Assembly (NCBI GenBank): GCA_016946835.1
Contig: JACVTC010000593.1
Span: 1 to 16,382, forward strand
Source of the DNA: Neocallimastix lanati (nom. inval.)
Taxonomy: Eukaryota; Neocallimastigomycota; Neocallimastigomycetes; Neocallimastigales; Neocallimastigaceae
DNA length: 16,382 bases
Direction: 5' to 3'
How positions within the stretch are numbered: position 1 is the first letter of the stretch; each line of letters starts with the position of its first letter. Below the pieces are notes generated by a model, which was not told the DNA's origin, made no database searches, and was given only the letters and a program-made list of their open reading frames with translations. The position numbers were made by a program, and so were the translations under genes. Of this stretch, positions 7,256 to 15,380 are shown piece after piece.

Positions 7256-7267
7256 ATAATAACTCTT
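7256..7267 (+). promoter_or_regulatory. Self-complementary primer-binding site
   Basis: ATAATAACTCTT follows the last LTR base with no gap. No tRNA-type PBS beginning TGG is present in the next 30 bases. Pairing with 6938-6950 covers 13 nt if the last LTR base is included. The hairpin at the 3' end of the LTR just before it corresponds in place to the U5 inverted repeat required by Tf1. Confidence 0.55.
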
Positions 7268-7749
7268 CTTTTTAGGAAGAAAATATTTTATAAATAATTT
7301 AATATGAATATAACAAAAAATAATAATTATAATTATAATGGAATAATTAAATTAAATAAATTCATTTTTATATTATTTACGAATTTTTTTCTTTCTCTCA
7401 ATTTAAATTTATAAATTTTTTTTTTGTTTATTTTTTATTTTTCTTTTCATTGTTTATGTTTGTTTATGTCATATATATATTATTTATTTTGTTTAATTTA
7501 TTATTACATTTACTAACAATTCTTTATTATTATATATATTAAACATTATAACTTTATAATAATATGACAACACTTATTCTGTTTACTTTGCCTATTTACT
7601 TTTAAAAATAAGTCTTTATAAATTTCATAAAAATTAACAATATTAAATACTAACTATTTTACTTTATTTTATTTTATATAACATATTTATCTATTATAAT
7701 ATTATATTTATATTATATTTTAATATTATATAATTGTTTTTATATATAA
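7268..7749. other. AT-rich internal region without genes
   Basis: This is the internal region between B2 and the simple-repeat block. It is T-rich on the plus strand and no open frame of interest or conserved motif is seen. A small hairpin TCTTC/GAAGA is present just after the primer site. Confidence 0.6.
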
Positions 7750-7811
7750 CATTATATACATTATATACATTATATACATTATATACATTATATACATTAT
7801 ATACATTATAT
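7750..7811. repeat. 9-bp microsatellite (CATTATATA)n
   Basis: About seven copies of a 9-bp unit. It is open in some frames, where it would give a meaningless Met-Tyr-Ile repeat on the minus strand. Confidence 0.9.
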
Positions 7812-7828
7812 ATATATTTTTCTTATTA

Positions 7829-8035
7829 AAAAAAAAATAAAATAAAATAAAATAAAATAAAATAAAATAAAACAAAAATAAAACAAAAAACAAAAAACAA
7901 AAACAAAACAAAAAACAAAAACAAAAACAAAATAACAAAATAACAAAATAAAACAAAACAAAGCAACAAAACAGGAAACAAAACAAAACAAACAAATAAA
8001 CAAACAAAAAACAAAAAATAAATAAAATAAATTAA
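7829..8035. repeat. A-rich (AAAAT)n to (AAAAC)n tract
   Basis: A 200-bp tract of pentamer and hexamer repeats. It changes from AAAAT to AAAAC units and carries almost no T and only two G on the plus strand. Phe-rich minus-strand open frames across it are low-complexity artefacts. Confidence 0.9.
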
Positions 8036-8104
8036 TAATTTAAAAGATAAGTTGTTCAGTTTTCTTTTCTTTAAAATAAATAAATATAAAAAATAAATAA
8101 ATTA

Positions 8105-8105
<1 letters not shown>

Positions 8106-8141
<36 letters not shown>

Positions 8142-8142
8142 G
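8106..8142. repeat. (AAT)n microsatellite
   Basis: Twelve or so AAT units, followed by further scattered AAT/ATA runs to about 8203. Confidence 0.9.
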
Positions 8143-8214
8143 TAAATAAAATTATAATTATGATAAATAAAGTAATAATAATAATAAATAATAATAATAA
8201 AAAGTTTTTAATAT

Positions 8215-8450
8215 TGATCATACGAACGAAAATAAAATTTTAAAAAATTATAAGATATATTTAAATATATAATTACAATGTTCTATGATCACATATAGAT
8301 ATTAACACTTGGGCTGAAGTGATATAAAAATTGAAATTCACTTCTATGAAATTGAAATAATATATTATTATTAATAATATAATATAATTGTTAATTACTA
8401 ATTGCCCTTTGTTAAAACAGATATCGGCAAAAGCTATATCTCGTTATATC

Positions 8451-8497
<47 letters not shown>
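8215..8497 (+). other. Poly(A)-tailed non-repetitive patch, possible SINE or 3' end
   Basis: A stretch of less biased sequence (CTTGGGCTGAAGTG, GCCCTTTG, CAGATATCGGC) ends in an uninterrupted A43 run (8455-8497). It contains hairpins GAAGTG/CACTTC and AGATAT/ATATCT. A long pure A-run directly after more complex sequence resembles the tail of a SINE, LINE or processed transcript. No clear A or B box and no flanking duplication could be identified, so the class is open. Confidence 0.35.
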
Positions 8498-8502
<5 letters not shown>

Positions 8503-8518
8503 ATATATATATATATGT

Positions 8519-8935
8519 AATATAAAAAATTATAAAATATTATTATTATTTATTTAATACATATTTCAAAATATACATATAAAATTTAATATAAAAAATT
8601 ATAAAATATTATTATTTATTTATTTAATAAATAATTCATATGTATAATTTAAATTATTACTTATTTATTTATCTAATGAATAATATAACATATATATAAT
8701 ATAAATAATAAAATGTTATTATTTATTTAATAAATATGAAAAATATATAATATATAATATATAATTTAAAATTATTATTATTTTCATTCATTTAATGAAT
8801 AATATACAATATATATATATATTGTAAAATTAATTATTATTATTATTATTTATTTATTTATTAATACAAAATATATATAATATATAATATAAATTATAAA
8901 TTATTGTTCATTTAATTATTTATCTAAAATAAAAT
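8519..8935. repeat. Degenerate tandem repeat of about 50-70 bp
   Basis: Roughly seven diverged copies of an AT-only unit with the pattern TAATATAAAAAATTATAAAA, then TATTATTTATTTATTTAATA, then an (AT)n segment. Clear restarts are near 8519, 8589, 8697 and 8884. No function is seen. Confidence 0.6.
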
Positions 8936-9082
8936 TTTAATTCAAAATTTAAATTTCAATTTTAAATTGAAATTGCAATTAAATATTTATTTTAATTTTA
9001 TTTAAATTTTATTTTATTTCTACTTAATATTTCTTAATTTATTACTTCTTAAATTGTTCTTCTTTCATTGAACAATTCAAAT

Positions 9083-9094
9083 GAAAAGGAGCAA
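9083..9094 (+). promoter_or_regulatory. Polypurine tract before LTR fragment C
   Basis: GAAAAGGAGCAA directly precedes TGTAAGAAA. It is nearly the same as the purine tract before B3, so C also looks like the start of a 3' LTR. Confidence 0.55.
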
Positions 9095-9345
9095 TGTAAG
9101 AAATACAAATAAATTTATTAATAATTTATTTACATTTCTTAGTTATTATAATTTATTTAATTTAATATTTATTTATTCATTTAATAATATAGTCATTTTA
9201 TTTAATTTTATATTTATTTATACATTTAATAATTATAGTTATTTTATTTAATTTTATAATTATTTATTCACTTATATTTATATATTAGTTTAGAAAACAA
9301 TATTAAGGTTTTTCCCAAGTTAATTGGTTTTACTTAATATTGATT

Positions 9346-9400
9346 CATCTAGAGTTTTTCCGCTAATCTTTTCTCTAGATGTAAAAAAGTTAAGGTTAGC
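9346..9400 (+). other. Predicted H-type RNA pseudoknot in C
   Basis: Stem 1 is CATCTAGAG (9346-9354) with CTCTAGATG (9373-9381), 9 bp. The loop GCTAATCTT (9362-9370) pairs with AAGGTTAGC (9392-9400), 9 bp with one G-U. The connecting loops are 7, 2 and 10 nt, against 7, 3 and 9 in B1. Stem 1 shares almost no sequence with that of B1 yet pairs perfectly, and the G-U pair of stem 2 is A-U in B1. Confidence 0.65.
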
Positions 9401-9507
9401 AAAACTTTTAATAAATTATTTAATTTTATTTTTTTTGGTTAATTATAATTTTTATTTTAAACTTACTACTTCCTATATAATAATGAATTTATACAAATTC
9501 ATTAAGT

Positions 9508-9518
9508 AAAGGGAGCAA
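9508..9518 (+). promoter_or_regulatory. Polypurine tract before B3
   Basis: AAAGGGAGCAA abuts the TG of B3. It fits a plus-strand priming site and marks B3 as a 3' LTR. Confidence 0.65.
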
Positions 9519-9985
9519 TGTAAGAAACTTAGATAAATTTATTATTTTATTATAAAATTTATCTATCTTTCTTATTTAATACATTAATTTAATACATTAA
9601 ATTATTGTATTTAGTTTAACCAATAATATTTAATTATTAATTTATATATATTTGATTCTCTTGAGTTCTCTTCGAGAAATCAAGAGTTATTATTTTAGAA
9701 TTTTTATAATAAATAATAATTCAAATAAAATAATTAATTAATAAAACAAAACCCTTTTAATAAAACATTTTTATAAATATTTGTGTCTTTTATTCCTTTT
9801 GTGTTATTGTTTATTATAAACTTTCTATAATAAACTCTATCTTATATTTAAGTTAAGTATAATTATTTATTTATATTATTTTATATTTATTTAATTATAT
9901 TTAATTTTATTTTCTCAATTTAATGTTAATTAGTAATAATTAATGTTAATTTGTAGTTAAGAAATTATTTATAATTAATTTTATA
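9519..9985 (+). repeat. B3 LTR (3' LTR, last 14 bp missing)
   Basis: B3 matches B2 from its first base to TTTTATA with only two single-T indels in T-runs seen. It then breaks off 14 bp short of the LTR end and is followed by GCAC and the left LTR of element D. Confidence 0.85.
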
Positions 9986-9989
9986 GCAC

Positions 9990-10592
9990 TGGTACAGGAC
10001 TTTTGAAATTGATGGATGTATAATAATATATTGGTAAATAGATAGTAGACGTATAAAAATTACGAAAAACTTATACAATATTTATTTATTTATTTATTGA
10101 TTATTTATTAATTTATTTATTTAAAAATTTATTTAACTATATATTATTCATCCATTTATTTATTTGTTCATTTATTTATTTATTCCTCCATTACATTAAA
10201 AAAAAGAAAAGAGAGAGATTTAAAATAATATTATTACAAAATATTTTATAAATTTTGGTAATACATTGATTAGTTAAAAATAATTTTGTGTAACAATAAA
10301 ATAATAATAAAATTTTAGATATGAATATTAATAATAAAAATAATAAAAAAATTTATAATATAAAATAAAATTTATCAAATGTATAATAAAAATATAATAA
10401 GAATATAATAAAATATTTATTTTATAGCAAAATATTAATAATTAATAATATATATATTTATATAATAATAAAGGAAATATTGATAAAGTTAATAAAGATA
10501 ATAATTAATTAATAAAATAGATTTAAAACATATTTATATGGAGAAATATTAAAATTATTATAATTTAAGGTATTTGGGTAAATACCGTATCA
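9990..10592 (-). repeat. Element D 3' LTR
   Basis: This 603-bp LTR runs TGGTACAGG to CCGTATCA on plus-strand letters. A GGTATTT/AAATACC hairpin with a GGGT loop (10569-10586) lies six bases from the end. It differs from the other LTR by single-base indels in TTTA and AAAA runs and one T/G change. Confidence 0.93.
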
Positions 10593-10605
10593 TGATGCCC
10601 CCGTT
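10593..10605 (-). promoter_or_regulatory. Element D polypurine tract
   Basis: The minus strand reads AACGGGGGCATCA directly before the LTR start TGATACGG. G5 in this position is a typical core of a PPT. Confidence 0.75.
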
Positions 10606-10610
10606 AAGTT

Positions 10611-10633
10611 TAGACTTCGTCCCTTGAAGTCTA
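10611..10633 (-). other. Conserved stem-loop at the end of pol (element D)
   Basis: TAGACTTC (10611-10618) and GAAGTCTA (10626-10633) form an 8-bp stem with a GTCCCTT loop. The pol stop codon (10631-10633) is inside the stem. It is the counterpart of 3381-3401 in element A. Confidence 0.7.
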
Positions 10634-13600
10634 TACTTCACATAGTCTGTATGGTACAATGTTCTTTAAGTGAACATTTCTCTCAGCGATTTCATTAGTT
10701 ACAGGATCGCAAAGTGTTACCGTGTTAAATTTCTTCTTAACTATTTTCATAGGGCCAAGGAAGAATGGGTCTAATTTTCTTCGGTTAATAAGTTTGACAA
10801 GGACAAGATCACCAGGGTTATATTCAGCCTTCATTCTCTTCATTTGTTTTCGCCTGTCTTCCCATAACTTGTTAGCAGTATTAATGTTGTTAATGGCTTC
10901 TTTAATCCAGGCATAATGTTTAGTAAATCTTCTTATTAAAAATTCTTCTTCACTTTCGTATTCTTCTTTCTTGTCTAAGTTCAGTGTTAATTCAAAGGGT
11001 TGTAAATCGCGACGTCCATATAACAACTCGAAACTGGAAAACTTAGTAGTTTCATTCTTACAGGTGCGAATAGCCCATAAAGCGCTTGGTAGCATCTCAT
11101 CCCAAATGGTAGTGTTGCGATTACAAAGAATTCTCAAGTACTTGCCAATTTCTTTATTTCTATTTTCGACTTCGCCGTTGGATTCTGGATGGTATGTTGT
11201 AATATAGTGTACGTAAACTCCATATAAGTCGAGAAAAGCTTTCGTTTTGTCCGAACAGAATTGGGGTCCATTGTCCGTTATTAAAATCTCAGGCGTTCCA
11301 TGTCGAGCAAAGACTTTGGATAGAAATTGGATAACGTCATCTGATTCAATGTTCTTAGTGGGTTCAGCTTCAACCCACTTAGTCAGGTAATCTACTAAAA
11401 CTATAATGTATTGATTACCTTTCTGAGTAACTGGTAGAGGTCCTACAATGTCTAGACCTACCTTGGTAAATGGAAGACCGGGTTTCGTGGCTGTATCTTC
11501 AGGTTGATAGTTAAATGTTTGTGGCTTAAAGAGTTGACAAGTTTTACAGGTCCTGACCATGTATTTAACATCTTGTATCATGTTGGTCCAATAGTAATCT
11601 CTTTTCAAGCGGTTGTAAGTCTTGAAAGTACCTTCGTGACCGATACCATGGGCCTTAAGAATAAGTTTGACTTTTTCCTCTGGGTTATCTATAACTTTTC
11701 TTAGCATTCCATTGTCTTTATAAAATTTTTCTCCATTTATTAAAGTAAACTTGTCTTTTAATAGATTTAATAAGTTGTTTTCATCTGTTTCACTATTTAC
11801 ACTCACGGTTGTAGTTGCTAATATATCGCTTTTGATGGATGGCATCCTCGAGAGAGCGTCTGCGATAACATTCTTTTTACCAGGTTCATATTGAACACGA
11901 ACCTTCAACATTGATAAGAGTAATACCCAGCGCGTTTGCCTTGCGTTGTTGGGTTCTTTGGAGGTGAATAAACTAACTAGTGGTTTGTGGTCTGTATAGA
12001 GGATAGTGGAACAGTTATTGCTAGAGATGTAAGGTTTGAATTTCTTTACGCTATAGAATGCAGCTGTTCCTTCTAAGTCGGTGATAGAGTAATTCTTTTC
12101 GGAAGGTTTTAATGAACGGCTAATGAAATGGATGGGTTTTTCCTTACCATCTTCCTCTTTTTGTAATAGAACGCCACCGATACCATCATAAGAGGCGTCT
12201 GTACGGATGATGAAAGGCTTTTCGAAGTCAGGCATAATTAATATAGGTGCCTTCACAAGTCTATCTTTAAGTTCTTGGAAGCTATTTTCTTGTTCTGTAT
12301 TCCATTCGAAATCAGTACCCTTTTTCAGCAGTTTATATAGTGGTCTAGCCATCTTCGCAAAGTTGAATATAAATTTTCTGTAGTAGCCTACAGCACCTAA
12401 AAAGGACCGTAGTTGAGTTATATTCTTGGGAGGCAACCAGTTGTGAATAATTTCAGTTTTTCCTGGGATTGGAGCAACTCCTTCAACTGATAAAATATGT
12501 CCAAGAAGTTCTACTTTTTTCTTGAAAAAGTGACATTTTTCTAAGTTTATCTTCAATCCGTTGTTCTTGATTATTGTAAAGACTTTTCTTAAATCTTGGA
12601 TGTGTTCTTCAATTGATGGTGAGAATATCACCAAGTCATCTATATAAACGAACATGCATACTCCAATTAGCGGGAAGAAAATTCTGTTCATTTCCCTCTG
12701 AAAAGTACCAGGAGCATTGCATAGTCCGAACGGCATCACCCGGAATTGGTAGTTCCCAAACATAGTGGTAAAAGTGGTCTTGGGAATGTCTTCTTTATTC
12801 ATTGGAATTTGGTGAAAGCCGGAGAATAAATCTATAGTAGTAAAGACCATAACCTTCCTTCCAATAGAAAATAAAATACTATCGATAATTGGTAACGCGT
12901 AGGAATCTTTGATGGTAACATTGTTCAGCTTACGGTAGTCCACGCACATCCTCCACTTTTTATTTTTCTTGAGGACGAGTACTACTGGAGACGACCAAGG
13001 GGAGCTGGATGGCTCTATCAACTTGTTTTTTATAAGTTTTGTTATTTCTTGCTTTAGAGCTTGAATTTGAACTTTGGACAACCGGTATCCTTTCTGCTTG
13101 ATCGGCTTTGCATTTTCTATTAATTGAATGGTATGTGGAAGCAGTTTCGTTGGCTGGAGTTCATCAATTTTGATTGCTAAGATGATGATGAATTCATGAA
13201 ATAGTGAGTTAACTTTTCTTCTGTATTTTCTCGGTAATTCATCCAATACTTTGTTCAACAACTCTTGTTTCTTTAAGGGTCCGTCTTTAACTTCTTCAAT
13301 TTGATCTGTTTCATCATGGTAGTTCTCATCTTTAACCTTATTTACAAGACAGAAGGCATAAGAGCTTGATGCATCTTTATTGTTGGTAAGATTGTGATTC
13401 TCATTATCGTCACTCTCCTTCGATTCTTCCTCATCAGTCCCTAAAGGAGACACACGATCCCATGATTCTTCACTGAGCATCTTGCATAAGTGATTGTCGA
13501 TAGGATGTACGAATAATTTATTGTCTTTTAATGTATTGAACCCTATAAGTATATCGAAGATATTTTTATCATTTTCAACAACTCTAAATACATCTTTAAT

Positions 13601-13804
13601 TGTGGTATCCCCAATTTTGACATCCAATAGATAGAGTTCTGAATCCAATTTCTTCTCAGAGAAAATTTGTACAATATTATTATTTGTGTACCCCATTGGT
13701 ACCAAGTTTTGTTTTTCTTTTATCCTTGTTAAGTAATTCTTTGTCACCAAGTTTAAGCTAGCACAGGTATCCAAGAAAGCTATACCTTCAATCCCCATAA
13801 ACAT
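10631..13804 (-). CDS. pol: Pol polyprotein: protease, RT, RNase H, integrase
   Basis: This 1057-aa ORF is intact throughout. The aspartic protease has active-site DTCAS at residues 12-16, where DTGA or DSGA is usual, and its distal strand is DILIGFNTL (84-92). Reverse transcriptase spans about 235-415, with D325 in TIDLFSGFHQI and the catalytic YIDD at 387-390. RNase H spans about 530-655, with D536, E578, D605 and D649. The integrase has an HHCC zinc module (H719, H723, C753, C756) and catalytic D785, D844 and E880 with exactly 35 residues between the last two. It ends in a GPF/Y-like FLGPMKIV (1015-1022) and no chromodomain. The first protease strand appears to be encoded in the preceding frame (SIKCYVYG), so the ATG at 13804 is probably not the true start. 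The role is reverse transcription and chromosomal integration in virus-like particles. Confidence 0.95.
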   Translation of the reverse strand: MFMGIEGIAFLDTCASLNLVTKNYLTRIKEKQNLVPMGYTNNNIVQIFSEKKLDSELYLLDVKIGDTTIKDVFRVVENDKNIFDILIGFNTLKDNKLFVHPIDNHLCKMLSEESWDRVSPLGTDEEESKESDDNENHNLTNNKDASSSYAFCLVNKVKDENYHDETDQIEEVKDGPLKKQELLNKVLDELPRKYRRKVNSLFHEFIIILAIKIDELQPTKLLPHTIQLIENAKPIKQKGYRLSKVQIQALKQEITKLIKNKLIEPSSSPWSSPVVLVLKKNKKWRMCVDYRKLNNVTIKDSYALPIIDSILFSIGRKVMVFTTIDLFSGFHQIPMNKEDIPKTTFTTMFGNYQFRVMPFGLCNAPGTFQREMNRIFFPLIGVCMFVYIDDLVIFSPSIEEHIQDLRKVFTIIKNNGLKINLEKCHFFKKKVELLGHILSVEGVAPIPGKTEIIHNWLPPKNITQLRSFLGAVGYYRKFIFNFAKMARPLYKLLKKGTDFEWNTEQENSFQELKDRLVKAPILIMPDFEKPFIIRTDASYDGIGGVLLQKEEDGKEKPIHFISRSLKPSEKNYSITDLEGTAAFYSVKKFKPYISSNNCSTILYTDHKPLVSLFTSKEPNNARQTRWVLLLSMLKVRVQYEPGKKNVIADALSRMPSIKSDILATTTVSVNSETDENNLLNLLKDKFTLINGEKFYKDNGMLRKVIDNPEEKVKLILKAHGIGHEGTFKTYNRLKRDYYWTNMIQDVKYMVRTCKTCQLFKPQTFNYQPEDTATKPGLPFTKVGLDIVGPLPVTQKGNQYIIVLVDYLTKWVEAEPTKNIESDDVIQFLSKVFARHGTPEILITDNGPQFCSDKTKAFLDLYGVYVHYITTYHPESNGEVENRNKEIGKYLRILCNRNTTIWDEMLPSALWAIRTCKNETTKFSSFELLYGRRDLQPFELTLNLDKKEEYESEEEFLIRRFTKHYAWIKEAINNINTANKLWEDRRKQMKRMKAEYNPGDLVLVKLINRRKLDPFFLGPMKIVKKKFNTVTLCDPVTNEIAERNVHLKNIVPYRLCEV

Positions 13805-14477
13805 AACATTTTATACTGGCGATATCACTTCTTGAAATAGTGGATAGAACTATTTCGTTTAGAGATTGTCCTTGAGTATTGCTGTCCTTTAGCTTAAGTA
13901 GTTTAACTAGTTCCGATCTAAGCTTAGGACTTATATCTAATAGCTGTGTGATGGAGATATTAGCTAGTTTGTTGTTTAAGTCATCAGAGATATCATAACT
14001 GTTCTTTCCTTCCATCAAGGCTATATGTTTTTCGGTAGATGTCCTTTTAGATTTGACTTCTTCAGCTTTATCACTAGGAAGTTTTCCTTTTGTTACTTCT
14101 TTAGATTGATCATCTCTTGATGGATGAGTACTTGTTTCAGTTTCTTCTATTATTTCTTTTTCTTTATCTAATTTGGTTTTTCTTTTCACGGACTTGATGG
14201 ATGGCTGAGCTATCACAGAAAGATCAATTTCTTCAAGCTTTTCTGTAGTAGTAGGTGTAGACACTGGTGATTCAAACTCCATAGTAGTATCCTGAGTATT
14301 TGTTGCAGCTTTTCCTTTCCTAGATTTTTCTTTTGAAGAGTATGGGGTTTCTGCCATACTATTATTCTTTTTCTTTCTTCTTACTACCGCTGCTAATATG
14401 TCATTATTTGGAACTAGTGGTAAATGGTTCTTTTCGTTGGTTTGATTAAAGGAAGTTTCCCTTCTTCCTTTACCAGT
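13788..14477 (-). CDS. Gag-Pol spacer and protease N-terminus
   Basis: This frame is open from 14477 to the stop at 13788, about 229 codons; the first ATG in it is at 14357 and gives 189 aa. It begins just inside the end of the zinc-knuckle gag frame and overlaps pol by 17 bp. The content is a Ser/Thr/Lys/Glu-rich linker of low complexity, then a helical motif ISITQLLDISPKLRSEL, which resembles the LL-SP-LR segment often seen before the protease in Ty3/Gypsy polyproteins. It ends SIKCYVYGD, the expected first beta-strand of retropepsin. The continuation GIAFLDT sits in the +1 frame of pol across a GGGG run (13793-13796). It is therefore not an independent gene but the middle of a gag-pol reading frame. 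Confidence 0.75.
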   Translation of the reverse strand, partial: TGKGRRETSFNQTNEKNHLPLVPNNDILAAVVRRKKKNNSMAETPYSSKEKSRKGKAATNTQDTTMEFESPVSTPTTTEKLEEIDLSVIAQPSIKSVKRKTKLDKEKEIIEETETSTHPSRDDQSKEVTKGKLPSDKAEEVKSKRTSTEKHIALMEGKNSYDISDDLNNKLANISITQLLDISPKLRSELVKLLKLKDSNTQGQSLNEIVLSTISRSDIASIKCYVYGD

Positions 14478-15344
14478 TTAACAGACTTATTTTCTTTTTT
14501 GAAGTTGGCCTTTTTCTTCCATCTCTGCTAATTCCCTGAAAGAGTAAGGGACATTGGTTTAAGTAGTGTCCCACTTGACCACATTTATAGCATTTTCTAT
14601 TATTTTGTTGATGTGTGCTTGAATTATCTTGGCGTCTTCTAGTCTGTTCTTGATTTGACTTCAGTTTATTTTCTTTTACATACCTATAATCGCTTCGGTC
14701 GTTATCCCTTGTGTTGTATTTTCGGTTACCAAAGCCCTTGAATGGATGACCTCCGTAGTTGACTTTATAATAATAAGGTTGGTTGGATTGAAATGTTGCT
14801 AAAACAGTTTCAGGCTTACGTAGGAAGTTTTCTTCAGCCCTTTCGGCTAGTTCGGCTTCTTCGAAGGCATCCTCCAGATCATAACACCTTTGGGTGATTA
14901 CTTGAGACCTTGCATAAGGTCTACTAGCAATGGATTCAATGTAATCGTCTACCGTAATGAAAGATTGGTATAGTTTGGAAAGACTATTATAAAGCTTTTG
15001 TACCTCCAGTTAAAGTTTTGAATACTTTCACCCTTTCTGATTCTAAGTTTCTGGAGTCTCTTGCATTTTCCTGGGGAGTAACTTCAAGTGCATCTTCTAT
15101 AGCCTTTTTCATCTGGTCGATGGATGGATACTTCTTTCCCCCTTCTTCGTCGGTAGTTACTAAGTCTTGTAGTATACCTCTTAGTTTGCCTTCCACACAT
15201 TCCATAGCCCAGGAATGTATGTTCATAGGTTCAGTGATGTTTGCTAGTCTCATGATCCTAGCAAATTCATCACCCAAGAATCCACATCTCTTTGCTGTTT
15301 CGTTTAGACGAGGTAGAATCTCTTCGAGTTCCCTGAATCTTCAT
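14470..15344 (-). pseudogene. gag: Gag of element D, split over frames
   Basis: The capsid N-terminal half is open at 15340-14987. It contains EILPRLN, GDEFARIM and AMECVEGKL and ends in TAA. The second half is open at 15009-14470 in the +1 frame: capsid C-terminal VDDYIESIASRPYA, an Arg/Asn/Gln-rich linker and a perfect CCHC zinc knuckle CYKCGQVGHYLNQC at 14592-14551. A plausible ATG at 15344 is in yet another frame, again offset by +1, and the first half has no other early ATG. The protein would form the particle and bind element RNA. With such young LTRs the breaks are either recent, artefacts of single-base insertion errors, or sites of recoding. I favour damage or error. Shared motifs link it to the Gag of element A. 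Confidence 0.8.
14551..14592 (-). other. CCHC zinc-knuckle coding segment
   Basis: This encodes C-X2-C-X4-H-X4-C, the nucleocapsid RNA-binding module. It is present in element D and absent from the Gag of element A. Confidence 0.9.
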
Positions 15345-15352
15345 TTCTTTAG

Positions 15353-15380
15353 TTTTTTTTTTTTTTTTTTTTTTTTTTTT

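Larger units (their letters stand above)
9095..9518 (+). mobile_element. LTR fragment C
   Basis: This starts TGTAAGAAATAC with a terminal stem-loop at 9097-9141 (TAAGAAA/TTTCTTA outside, AAATAAAT/ATTTATTT inside), then follows B1 in order: AAGGTTTTTCCC, TTAATTGGTTTTA, then the pseudoknot at 9346-9400. It lacks the B-type 3' half and runs straight into the purine tract of B3. It is best read as the U3 part of an older B1-like 3' LTR. It also holds a perfect 10-bp hairpin TAATGAATTT/AAATTCATTA at 9481-9504. A 61-codon open frame across it has no recognisable content. Confidence 0.55.
6775..9985 (+). mobile_element. Noncoding LTR element with B2 and B3 as LTRs
   Basis: B2 (6775-7255) and B3 (9519-9985) are near-identical and in the same orientation. 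A purine tract lies directly before B3 and a self-complementary primer site directly after B2. Together they delimit a plus-strand LTR element of about 3.2 kb. The inside, 7256-9518, holds no protein gene, only simple repeats, a poly(A)-tailed patch and LTR fragment C. It would be fully dependent on another element. The last 14 bp of B3 are missing at the junction with element D, so the right target duplication cannot be seen; the left flank is CACCC. The alternative reading is two independent solo LTRs. Confidence 0.6.

Noticed and set aside
7726-8014. Three overlapping minus-strand ORFs, Phe/Leu- and Met-Tyr-Ile-rich
   Set aside because: They are translations of (AAAAT)n, (AAAAC)n and a 9-bp microsatellite.
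9324-9509. 61-codon ORF in fragment C
   Set aside because: It lies across the predicted pseudoknot and hairpin in LTR sequence and has no protein motif.
10722-11704. Plus-strand ORFs inside pol, and 3814-4014 inside gag of A
   Set aside because: They are antisense shadows of well-supported genes.
14470-15344. All gag frame changes as programmed frameshifting
   Set aside because: Three or four +1 sites in one short gene, one of them in the middle of the capsid domain, is not credible. At most the site near 14473 could be programmed.
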